A stretch of DNA of 8,097 nt from Deltaproteobacteria bacterium (GTDB lineage: Bacteria; Desulfobacterota_B; Binatia; UBA9968), in contig VBKY01000348.1 in NCBI GenBank assembly GCA_005879255.1, positions 1-8,097 on the forward strand, in the 5' to 3' direction. The translations under genes were made by a program, and so were the position numbers. The notes beneath the pieces were generated by a model. That model worked only from the letters and a program-made list of their open reading frames with translations, did not search any database and was not told where the DNA came from. Within the stretch, counting starts at the first letter, position 1. Each line of letters starts with the position of its first letter. Shown here piece after piece: positions 1 through 5,782 of this stretch.

Positions 1-1029
1 CAGCACGTTGCCGATGCGCGGACCGGCGCCGCAGGCCGCCGGATATTTGCAGTTGAGTATGCTGCCTTCCGGCACGTGAATCTTCACAGGCCGCATCTTG
101 CCATCGCTCCACGGCACGTCCCAGTAAAGTGTGTTGGTGAGCGCCAGCGCGAGATGGGCGATCGTACTGGGTAACGTGGAATTGTGATCGGTATCGGTCT
201 GCGGGCTGGTGCCGGTAAAATCGAAGTGAAGCTCGTCGCCCTTTTTCGTCATCGTGCAGTAAAGCTGCTGCGCCACTGATTTTCGCGTCTTGCGATCGAG
301 CGTGGTGACATACTGGCGCGTCACCCAAGTCCCGTCGGGCATGGAGCGCAGTTTGGTGCGCGACTTGGCTTCAGAGTCTTCGATCATCTTCTCGCCGGCC
401 AGCTGGACGAACTTGAGCCCGAACTTTTCCACCAAACCGAGATAGCGCTTGGCGCAGATATTGTTGCCGGCGATCATCGCTTTGACATCGAGGCCGACAT
501 ACTGCGGATCGCGGCACATGCCGGTCAAGGTCTGAAATACGTCCTCGCGAAACTCGTCTTTCTCGACGATCTTGAGACCGGGAACGCAAATGCCTTCGTG
601 AAAAATTTCGTACGCGCCACCGCGGAGCAAACCGCCGGTATCCGCCGTGTGCGTGCTGGTCGCCGTCCAGGCGATTAGGTCGCCTTGGTAAAAGATCGGC
701 TTGACGATCATCATGTCGTAGGTGTGCGAGCCGGCGACGTAAGGATCGTTGAAGAAGAATTGATCGCCGTCGAAGAATCCCGGCGACTTCTCAAAGCGCT
801 GCTTGAGGCTGTTGATAGCGTCCGAGGTCGCGGCGGCGAAACGTAAGTGGCCGGAGCAGGCGAGCACCATCGTGCCGTTCTCGTCGTAGAATGAGCTCAT
901 GCATTCGCCGCCTTGAGAAACGATCGGTGATGCAGTGACGCGTTGCAGCGTCATCCGTCCTTCTTCGCCGATGGCCCAGAGCCGGTGCAGAAACATTTCA
1001 TAGCGGATGGGATCGATTTTGGTCATCAT
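1..1029 (-). CDS. hyuB: Hydantoinase B / N-methylhydantoinase beta-like subunit (HyuB family), 3' end beyond window
   Basis: Seen: an open frame of 343 codons from ATG at 1029 to base 1 with no stop, so the C-terminus lies outside the window. Start choice: an in-frame TGA lies seven codons upstream, and GGAGAG sits 6 nt before the ATG. The N-terminus reads DPIRYEMFLHRLWAIGEE, the usual opening of the HyuB family. Next come NDPYVAGSHTYDMMIV (about residues 93-108) and HTADTGG (about 126-132), matching the family's NDPY-x-GG-x-H and HHADIGG blocks in altered form. Members are usually 500-600 residues, so roughly 60% is present. Known: HyuB pairs with HyuA in ATP-dependent hydantoinases, 5-oxoprolinases and acetone/acetophenone carboxylases, which are cytoplasmic. 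Inferred: it partners the HyuA encoded at 2312-4423, although a binding-protein gene and repeats lie between them. The substrate cannot be read from sequence. Confidence 0.88.
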   Translation of the reverse strand, partial: MMTKIDPIRYEMFLHRLWAIGEEGRMTLQRVTASPIVSQGGECMSSFYDENGTMVLACSGHLRFAAATSDAINSLKQRFEKSPGFFDGDQFFFNDPYVAGSHTYDMMIVKPIFYQGDLIAWTATSTHTADTGGLLRGGAYEIFHEGICVPGLKIVEKDEFREDVFQTLTGMCRDPQYVGLDVKAMIAGNNICAKRYLGLVEKFGLKFVQLAGEKMIEDSEAKSRTKLRSMPDGTWVTRQYVTTLDRKTRKSVAQQLYCTMTKKGDELHFDFTGTSPQTDTDHNSTLPSTIAHLALALTNTLYWDVPWSDGKMRPVKIHVPEGSILNCKYPAACGAGPRIGNVL

Positions 1030-1033
1030 GGCA

Positions 1034-1040
1034 CGCTCTC
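1034..1040 (-). promoter_or_regulatory. Shine-Dalgarno of hyuB
   Basis: The minus strand carries GGAGAG about 6 nt before the ATG at 1029. This is a good match with good spacing, and it fixes the start of the truncated hyuB frame. Confidence 0.5.
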
Positions 1041-1053
1041 CGCGGGATCAAGC

Positions 1054-1093
1054 TGGAGTATTGGAGTCTTGGAGTACTGGAGTATTGGTAAAT
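1054..1093 (+). repeat. Octamer tandem array TGGAGTNY, block A forward arm
   Basis: Four consecutive octamers on the plus strand, TGGAGTAT, TGGAGTCT, TGGAGTAC and TGGAGTAT, are followed by a decayed fifth unit, TGGTAAAT. The array lies just upstream of the hyuB start, in the spacer after the substrate-binding-protein gene. Degenerate units of the opposite orientation follow at about 1123-1149. The unit is the same as in the array at 2178-2217. Confidence 0.85.
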
Positions 1094-1122
1094 GCATCAC
1101 GGCTGAGGCACGACGCAATCCG

Positions 1123-1149
1123 ATTACTCATCTTCCAACATATCACTCC
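1123..1149 (-). repeat. Degenerate octamer units, block A reverse arm
   Basis: The plus strand contains ATTACTC, ATCTTCC and ATCACTCC. These are decayed reverse complements of the GGAGTNAT octamer, ending a few bases outside the stop codon of the binding-protein gene. With the forward units at 1054-1093 they form a weak inverted arrangement. The match is poorer than in the second block. Confidence 0.5.
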
Positions 1150-1154
1150 CGGAT

Positions 1155-2150
1155 TTATTTCTTCGCACCCGCTTTCTCGATCTCCTGAAGTAACGAGATA
1201 TCGACGAAATCTTTCGGCTGGGCCTGCTTTGCTTTTGGGTCTTTCTCTGCGAGAAAATCGAGTGCGGCTTGAATGCCTTCCAACGTCGGATAAGGGGGAA
1301 TCCTAAACAGCGGCTGGCCGACGTTGTAGCTGTAATCCAGAACCACAGAGTCGGTGGTGCTCATATACTTAGAAAGAGTTTTCAAGGTGTAAGCCTTGTC
1401 GCTTTTGATTCGCTCGATCGCGCTGTGGTAAGCGCGCATGACTTTCAAGGCGGTGGGGCGGTTTTTTTCCAGATATCTTCTGGTCGTCGCCAGACTCGTA
1501 TGTTGAAAGGAGATGCCGATCTGCGGAAGATAGGCGAGCTCCTTGAAGCCGGCGCGAATCGCTATCATGTTGGTCGGTGGAGACATGACGCCGCCGTGGA
1601 GCGCGCCGGACGCCATCGCCGGTAAAATCTCCGGGACGCCGCGCATCTGCAATATGCTTACTTCCGAGTCGGCTTTGATTCCCCATTTTTTCAGTGCTAA
1701 GCGCAAAGCGAAATCGGTCGCCGAGCCGAACGTGCTGATGCCAATTTTCTTGCCGCGCAAATCTTCCGGCTTGTCGATGCCCTTGGCGGTAATGATCGAG
1801 AAGAATGGCTGATTGATCAGCCCCGCGACGATCACAACATCGGCGCCAGTGAGCCCGGCCGCCACTAACGCCCCACCGTAAATCTGCGCGAAGGGGACTT
1901 CACCGCTGATGAGCGCCGACATTGTCTGCGGTCCGCCGCGGATGTAGATCAATTCGGCCGGCACGCCTTCGCGCGCGAAGTAACCGCCGTCGTGGGCGAC
2001 CCAGGTGGCCAGCGATGCGACACTGGCCGCGCCGACGGCGATGCGCACGGGTTGGGCGGAAGCGGGCGTGCCCCACCCCCGCGCGAATACGACGCTCGTA
2101 ATCATCAAACACAATAGCGCCTTGAATATTCTCCGGTTCTTTCTCTTCAT
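1155..2150 (-). CDS. ABC-type substrate-binding protein, NMT1/SsuA/THI5-like family, secreted
   Basis: Seen: 331 codons from ATG at 2150. The start MKRKNRRIFK is a basic n-region, followed by a hydrophobic core (about 8-22) and an A-S-A/Q signal-peptidase I site near residues 30-33. No lipobox is present. The mature part begins PVRIAVGAAS, then WVAHDGGYFAREGVP (about 50-64), then LISGEVPFAQ. KPEDLRGKKIGIST (about 127-140) is the usual hinge-region motif of NMT1/SsuA-type periplasmic binding proteins, and total length is normal. A longer frame opens at 2285, but its first 45 residues translate the octamer repeats and precede the signal peptide, so I reject that start. Known: the family delivers small organic solutes such as sulfonates, pyrimidines or taurine to ABC permeases. 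Inferred: it may capture the substrate of the flanking HyuA/HyuB. No permease or ATPase gene is visible, and the ligand is unknown. Confidence 0.87.
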   Translation of the reverse strand: MKRKNRRIFKALLCLMITSVVFARGWGTPASAQPVRIAVGAASVASLATWVAHDGGYFAREGVPAELIYIRGGPQTMSALISGEVPFAQIYGGALVAAGLTGADVVIVAGLINQPFFSIITAKGIDKPEDLRGKKIGISTFGSATDFALRLALKKWGIKADSEVSILQMRGVPEILPAMASGALHGGVMSPPTNMIAIRAGFKELAYLPQIGISFQHTSLATTRRYLEKNRPTALKVMRAYHSAIERIKSDKAYTLKTLSKYMSTTDSVVLDYSYNVGQPLFRIPPYPTLEGIQAALDFLAEKDPKAKQAQPKDFVDISLLQEIEKAGAKK

Positions 2151-2177
2151 GATCGCGCGCGTCCCCCCACGCATCGT

Positions 2178-2217
2178 TGGAGTATTGGAGTACTGGAGTA
2201 TTGGAATATTGGGTATT
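2178..2217 (+). repeat. Octamer tandem array TGGAGTAY, block B forward arm
   Basis: Five in-register octamers on the plus strand: TGGAGTAT, TGGAGTAC, TGGAGTAT, TGGAATAT, TGGGTATT. They lie upstream of the binding-protein start. The period of 8 is not a multiple of three, so translation in any frame gives an eight-residue repeat like EYWSTGVL. This explains spurious N-terminal extensions here. Confidence 0.88.
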
Positions 2218-2252
2218 CGGACATGATGGCTCAGCACCTCCATTGCTCGGTT

Positions 2253-2312
2253 ACCCATTACTCCATCACTCCAACACTCCATCACCGCATTCTTCCATTA
2301 CTCCAATCTTCC
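2253..2312 (-). repeat. Octamer tandem array, block B reverse arm, abutting the hyuA stop
   Basis: Seven in-register plus-strand octamers: ATTACTCC, ATCACTCC, AACACTCC, ATCACCGC, ATTCTTCC, ATTACTCC, AATCTTCC (2257-2312). They are reverse complements of a GGAGTNAT-type unit. The last unit overlaps the first base of the hyuA stop triplet (2312-2314). With 2178-2217 the array forms an inverted pair able to fold in the hyuA-binding-protein transcript. Confidence 0.87.
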
Positions 2313-4423
2313 TACGCCACTTCCATCACCAGATTCCTGTACGGATCGACACTGACCTTATGCTCCGGCGGCACTAACGTCGTCGTAAAGGGCAATTCAA
2401 TTATCGCCGGTCCTCGAACCAACGTGCCGACACCAAGCCGTTCATAGTCATAGACCGGTGTGTTGATGAATTTGCGTTGAGGCCGGGTGAAAAATACCTG
2501 GCGCTTGCCTTTGAGAGCGGCGCGCGCGTTGCGGCCGGCTTTGCGCCTCGCAGTCAATTTTGGTTTGGCGACTTTGCCGATGGCATCGACACGAATCTCG
2601 CTGATCTCGATGCCCGCTTTTGTGTAGCCTGCGCCGACGCCGTAAAGTTCCTGGTACTTTTTCTCGAACGTCGACTGCATCTCCCTGACGCGATTCGTGT
2701 TGAAGCGATCAAAGCTCATCGGCATCTCCACTCCGGCGGTTTGGCGCCGATAGCGCATGGTGAAATAACGACGGAACTCGACCTGATTGGCTTTAAATCC
2801 TTCGCCTGACAGCGCTGCGGCCATGTCTTTTTCAATGGCGTCGAGGCGCTGGTTGATCACGGCGGGATCAGCGGGGAGGATGTACTGACAGCTCATGACG
2901 CGCGTACGAATGACGTCGGCGGCGGCGGCGCCGAATGCGGAGAACACCGGCGAGGTGGCAAAGATATAAATTTGCTTGATGCCCAATTCGGCCGCAAAGC
3001 CGGAAGCGTGCACGGGGCCGGCGCCACCGAAAGCATAGATGACGAATTCCTCCGGCAGATAACCCGTGCGCACGACCTGGCGGCGAATCAGATCCGACAT
3101 CTTGGCATTGACGATGTCGAAAACTCCCGCTGCCGCTTCATGGATTTTCAGTTTCAATGGTCGAGCGATCTTTTCCTCGATGGCCGTGAGCGCTTTCTCT
3201 TTATTCAAATACTTGCGCCCGCCAAGAAAATAACCGGGATCGATGATGCCGAGCGCGAGGTCACAGTCGGTGACCGTCACTTGTTCGCCGCCCGCGTCGT
3301 AGCAGACCGGACCCGGACTGGCGCCGGCGCTGCGCGGGCCCACCAGTAACCGCGCGGTTTCGGCTTCGACCTGTGCGATGGTGCCGCCGCCGGCGCCGAT
3401 GGATTCGATATCGATGATCGGCTGGAGCATGCGGAAGCGCTCGACGATCGGTTCCTGCGCGTAGCGCCAATATCCGTCCGTGATCAGACCGACATCGAAG
3501 CTCGTGCCGCCCATGTCCGTGGTGATGACATTCTTGTGCTTGAGCAAGCCGGCAACATGGGCCGACGCAATCATGCCGCCTGCCGGGCCCGATTGCAGAT
3601 TGGCGATCGCGCTCACATGCTCGCGGTGCGCGACGCCGCCGTTGCCCTGCATGATCAACAGCGGCCCTTGAAGCCCGCTCTGTTGCAGTTTGTTTTCGAG
3701 CTCTTTGAGGTAGTGCTCGACCGTCGGACCCAGATAGGAATTCAGAATCGCGGTATTGGCGCGGGCGTACTCCCCGGCAACTTGCGACAGCGAGCTGCCA
3801 AAGGACCAGTAAACTTTCCGGTGTGGATCCGCTTCTGCAGTAAGCGCGCGAATTTCTTCTTCGTGCCGTGGATTAACCCAGGCATGCATCAGGCTCACGG
3901 CGATGGCCTCGACTTTTTCATCTTCGATCAGCCGCCGAATCGCTTTCATGACATCGTCCCAGTTGAGCGGCACGATTTCGTTTCCCTGGTAATCGATGCG
4001 CTCGCGCACGCCGATCACTCTCTCTCTGGGAACGAATGGCTCCGGCTTGGTGACCCAGGTGACGTGCTTGATCTCGTCGTCGGAAAGACCATCGACCCGG
4101 CCGATGGCGCGCATGATCTCGGTGGTATCTTCAAAACCTTTGGTGGTGATGAAGCCGACTTTGCAGCCGTTGTGCGTGATCAACGCGTTAGTGGCGACGG
4201 TGCTGCCGTGTTTGAACAGCGTCGTGTGGCCTAGTAGCTCGGAAGTCTCCATCCCAACCGCGGTTGCCGCTTCTCCCACTGCGTCCATGACGCCGCGGGA
4301 AAAATCATCCGGTGTAGTCGAGGCCTTCGCCGTCCAAACTTCTCCCGAATCGCCGAGCACAACGACGTCAGTGAACGTTCCGCCGGTGTCGACGCCGACG
4401 ATGTATTGTTTCTTTGCCGCCAT
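2312..4423 (-). CDS. hyuA: Hydantoinase/oxoprolinase family protein (HyuA, N-methylhydantoinase alpha-like)
   Basis: Seen: 703 codons, ATG to TAG, full length for the family. The N-terminal Hydant_A_N domain opens with the nucleotide-binding loop GVDTGGTFTDVV (about 10-21), followed by HGSTVATNAL (about 72-81). The central domain holds TDMGGTSFDVG (about 302-312), the second phosphate loop, then GAGGGT (343-348) and GPRSAGASPGPVCY (about 362-375). FGGAGPVHA lies near 465-473, and a hydantoinase-type C-terminal domain ends the protein. Known: this ASKHA-fold subunit uses ATP to activate the substrate in hydantoinases, 5-oxoprolinases and acetone/acetophenone carboxylases, acting with HyuB. Start: an in-frame TAA lies two codons upstream, so ATG 4423 is the first possible. 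The nearest purine-rich site (GAGG) is about 20 nt away, so the ribosome site is weak. Inferred: it is the first gene of a hyuA-binding protein-hyuB operon. The substrate class is undecided. Confidence 0.93.
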   Translation of the reverse strand: MAAKKQYIVGVDTGGTFTDVVVLGDSGEVWTAKASTTPDDFSRGVMDAVGEAATAVGMETSELLGHTTLFKHGSTVATNALITHNGCKVGFITTKGFEDTTEIMRAIGRVDGLSDDEIKHVTWVTKPEPFVPRERVIGVRERIDYQGNEIVPLNWDDVMKAIRRLIEDEKVEAIAVSLMHAWVNPRHEEEIRALTAEADPHRKVYWSFGSSLSQVAGEYARANTAILNSYLGPTVEHYLKELENKLQQSGLQGPLLIMQGNGGVAHREHVSAIANLQSGPAGGMIASAHVAGLLKHKNVITTDMGGTSFDVGLITDGYWRYAQEPIVERFRMLQPIIDIESIGAGGGTIAQVEAETARLLVGPRSAGASPGPVCYDAGGEQVTVTDCDLALGIIDPGYFLGGRKYLNKEKALTAIEEKIARPLKLKIHEAAAGVFDIVNAKMSDLIRRQVVRTGYLPEEFVIYAFGGAGPVHASGFAAELGIKQIYIFATSPVFSAFGAAAADVIRTRVMSCQYILPADPAVINQRLDAIEKDMAAALSGEGFKANQVEFRRYFTMRYRRQTAGVEMPMSFDRFNTNRVREMQSTFEKKYQELYGVGAGYTKAGIEISEIRVDAIGKVAKPKLTARRKAGRNARAALKGKRQVFFTRPQRKFINTPVYDYERLGVGTLVRGPAIIELPFTTTLVPPEHKVSVDPYRNLVMEVA

Positions 4424-4453
4424 ACATTAATTTTCGTTAATTATCCTCACAAG

Positions 4454-4482
4454 GAAATATGAGAGGCAAGATTGGATGTCAA
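4454..4482 (-). promoter_or_regulatory. Candidate sigma70-type promoter of the hyuA operon
   Basis: The minus strand has a perfect -35 TTGACA (4477-4482), a 17-nt spacer and TATTTC (4454-4459), a weak -10. A transcript would start about 25 nt before hyuA. The evidence is pattern only. The exact -35 box and ideal spacing favour it, and the poor -10 counts against it. Confidence 0.4.
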
Positions 4483-4532
4483 GGAGACGACATTGATCCG
4501 ATAGGAGAAGAGGAGTTTTTAGGATGACCGTC

Positions 4533-4552
4533 ATTCCGGCGGAGGCCGGAAT
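4533..4552. repeat. REP-like hairpin ATTCCGGC-GGAG-GCCGGAAT
   Basis: A perfect 8-bp stem with a four-base loop lies in the spacer between bioB and hyuA. The surrounding text (GTCATTCCGGC...GGAATCTAG) resembles a dispersed intergenic palindrome that I recall from many proteobacterial genomes. On the bioB transcript it could also limit read-through or protect a 3' end, but no U-tract follows. Confidence 0.7.
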
Positions 4553-4562
4553 CTAGGCCAAT

Positions 4563-4578
4563 GGTGCGGGAGCGCACC
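4563..4578. repeat. Second short hairpin GGTGCG-GGAG-CGCACC
   Basis: A perfect 6-bp stem with the same GGAG loop as the hairpin ten bases to its left. It lies in a GTAGGGTGCGCTCCCGCACC-like stretch (minus strand) that resembles another dispersed intergenic repeat. Confidence 0.6.
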
Positions 4579-4645
4579 CTACAGGATTACGAGATTGAGA
4601 GTTGATTGTGCAAGCAGGTTTTTCTTTGTGACCTTTGCGTCCCTT

Positions 4646-4669
4646 CCTGAGGGTAGCGAAGGGCTCAGG
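4646..4669. repeat. Dispersed repeat with CCTGAG/CTCAGG stem, just downstream of bioB
   Basis: CCTGAG and CTCAGG flank a GGTAGCGAAGGG core, and CAGGACAGG follows. This is the 'CTTCG..GCTCAGGACAGG' type of intergenic repeat, related in wording to the element at 7485-7515. It starts about 30 bases after the bioB stop. The minus strand has no T-run after the stem, so I do not call a terminator. Confidence 0.6.
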
Positions 4670-4700
4670 ACAGGTCCTTGCGGTTAAATGGTCTTTCGAA

Positions 4701-5630
4701 TCAGATCGCTGCCGGCTGGTCGAGCTCGAAGCCAAGATCGGCGATCATTTGATGGGCGTCGGAAGCTTCTTGGCCCGGCGTGGTCAGGTAGCCGTTGACG
4801 AAAAGCGAATTTGCCGGGTAGAGGCTTAGCGGCTGCAACGAGCGCAAATTTATTTCCCTGCCGCCGGCGACGCGGATTTCTTTGCTCGGATTGACGAAGC
4901 GGAAGAGGCAGAGCGTCTTCAAACACTTCTGCGGCGTGAGCTGCTTCTTTTCCTCGAAAGGCGTTTTCGGAATCGAATGGAGAAAGTTGATCGGAATGGA
5001 ATCGATGTCCATCGCCCGAAGCGCGAGCGCCAAGTCGATGATGTCGTCGTCGCTTTCGCCCATACCGATGATGCCGCCTGAGCAGGTGCTGACGCCGGCG
5101 TGTTTGACGTTCTCAATGGTCGCCATGCGGTCATCGTAAGTGTGCGTAGTGACGATTTCGGGATGATAAGTCCGGCTGGTATTGAGATTGTGGTTAACGC
5201 GGCCGACGCCGACTTCTTTGAGTCGACGGATTTTTTCTTCGTTCATCAAGCCCAAAGAGCAGCAGATGTTCATGCCGGTCTTTTCTCGGATCTCGCGCAC
5301 GGCGTCGGCGATCTCGTCGATCTCCTTGTTCGTCGGGCCGCGACCGCTGTTGACGATGCAAAACCGGACCGCGCCGGCCGCTTTTGCTTGCTTGGCGCTT
5401 TCAACCAGTTTTTCTTTTGACAGGAAAGGATATCGGTCAATCGGCGCTTCGGAGACGGAAGATTGCGAGCAATAGTGGCAATCCTCCGGGCAAAGGCCGC
5501 TCTTGGCATTCTGCAACACGTGAATCTGCACACGTTTGCCGTAGTAGTGATGGCGTACTTTGAATGCCGCGCTCAAAAGTTCCGGTATTTGCTCTTCCGA
5601 TGCGTTGAGAACGGCCTTCAATGCCTTCAA
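4701..5630 (-). CDS. bioB: Biotin synthase BioB (radical SAM), 5' end apparently frameshifted
   Basis: Role: inserts sulfur into dethiobiotin, the last step of biotin synthesis, in the cytoplasm. Seen: 309 codons from TTG 5630 to TGA. The radical-SAM motif CPEDCHYC has Cys47, 51 and 54. The auxiliary [2Fe-2S] ligands are conserved: C91 (RFCIVNSGRG), C123 (CCSLG), C183 (TCSGGIIGMGE) and R253 (IRVAGGRE). The C-terminus is complete (NGYLTTPGQ...). Oddity: the strong ribosome site GGAGG lies 5 nt before an ATG at 5661. That ATG opens MDFQQLADKALEG, a normal BioB N-terminus, but in a different frame that stops at 5437. Dropping one base near 5622 would join both frames into about 319 residues. A single-base or small indel, or a sequencing error, is therefore likely. 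Initiation at TTG 5630 could still give a protein with all cluster ligands. No other bio genes are nearby. Confidence 0.92.
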   Translation of the reverse strand: MKALKAVLNASEEQIPELLSAAFKVRHHYYGKRVQIHVLQNAKSGLCPEDCHYCSQSSVSEAPIDRYPFLSKEKLVESAKQAKAAGAVRFCIVNSGRGPTNKEIDEIADAVREIREKTGMNICCSLGLMNEEKIRRLKEVGVGRVNHNLNTSRTYHPEIVTTHTYDDRMATIENVKHAGVSTCSGGIIGMGESDDDIIDLALALRAMDIDSIPINFLHSIPKTPFEEKKQLTPQKCLKTLCLFRFVNPSKEIRVAGGREINLRSLQPLSLYPANSLFVNGYLTTPGQEASDAHQMIADLGFELDQPAAI

Positions 5631-5666
5631 GTGCCTTGTCCGCCAGTTGCTGAAAATCCATTCGAA

Positions 5667-5671
5667 CCTCC
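5667..5671 (-). promoter_or_regulatory. Shine-Dalgarno GGAGG for the bioB ATG at 5661
   Basis: GGAGG on the minus strand is separated by 5 nt from ATG 5661. It is the best ribosome site in the window, and it points to a start in a frame different from most of bioB. That supports a recent frameshift over a natural TTG start at 5630. Confidence 0.7.
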
Positions 5672-5684
5672 GAAATTTAGCAAG

Positions 5685-5713
5685 TTTTTAACATGCAGGC
5701 TGAACCCTTGCAA
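5685..5713 (-). promoter_or_regulatory. Weak candidate promoter of bioB
   Basis: The minus strand has TTGCAA (5708-5713), a 17-nt spacer and TAAAAA (5685-5690), each matching four of six consensus bases. It sits just upstream of the bioB ribosome site. No clear BirA-type inverted repeat was seen. The call rests on pattern alone. Confidence 0.28.
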
Positions 5714-5757
5714 ACCTAAGGTGCGTCAGCGTTAAAACAACCGTGGACGAAATGGCA

Positions 5758-5777
5758 AACGAGTGAGAACGAATGAG
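5758..5777. repeat. Tandem decamer AACGARTGAG x2
   Basis: AACGAGTGAG is directly followed by AACGAATGAG, with one mismatch, a few bases beyond the GH3 gene's stop. No function is evident. Confidence 0.5.
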
Positions 5778-5782
5778 ACGGA

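Noticed and set aside
2151..2285. N-terminal extension of the binding protein to ATG 2285
   Set aside because: The extra 45 residues translate the octamer arrays (CWSDGVM, ILQYSNTP) and would bury a normal signal peptide that starts at 2150.
1054..2312. CRISPR array
   Set aside because: The repeats are contiguous octamers without spacers, occur in both orientations and have no cas genes nearby.
3536..4234. 232-codon open frame on the plus strand opposite hyuA
   Set aside because: It is antisense to a complete, motif-rich hyuA. Its composition is what the high-GC wobble positions of the other strand would give, and it shows no recognisable domain.
5662..5782. BirA operator upstream of bioB
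   Set aside because: A single GGTTTGCAA-like string is present on the minus strand, but no inverted partner at the expected spacing was found.
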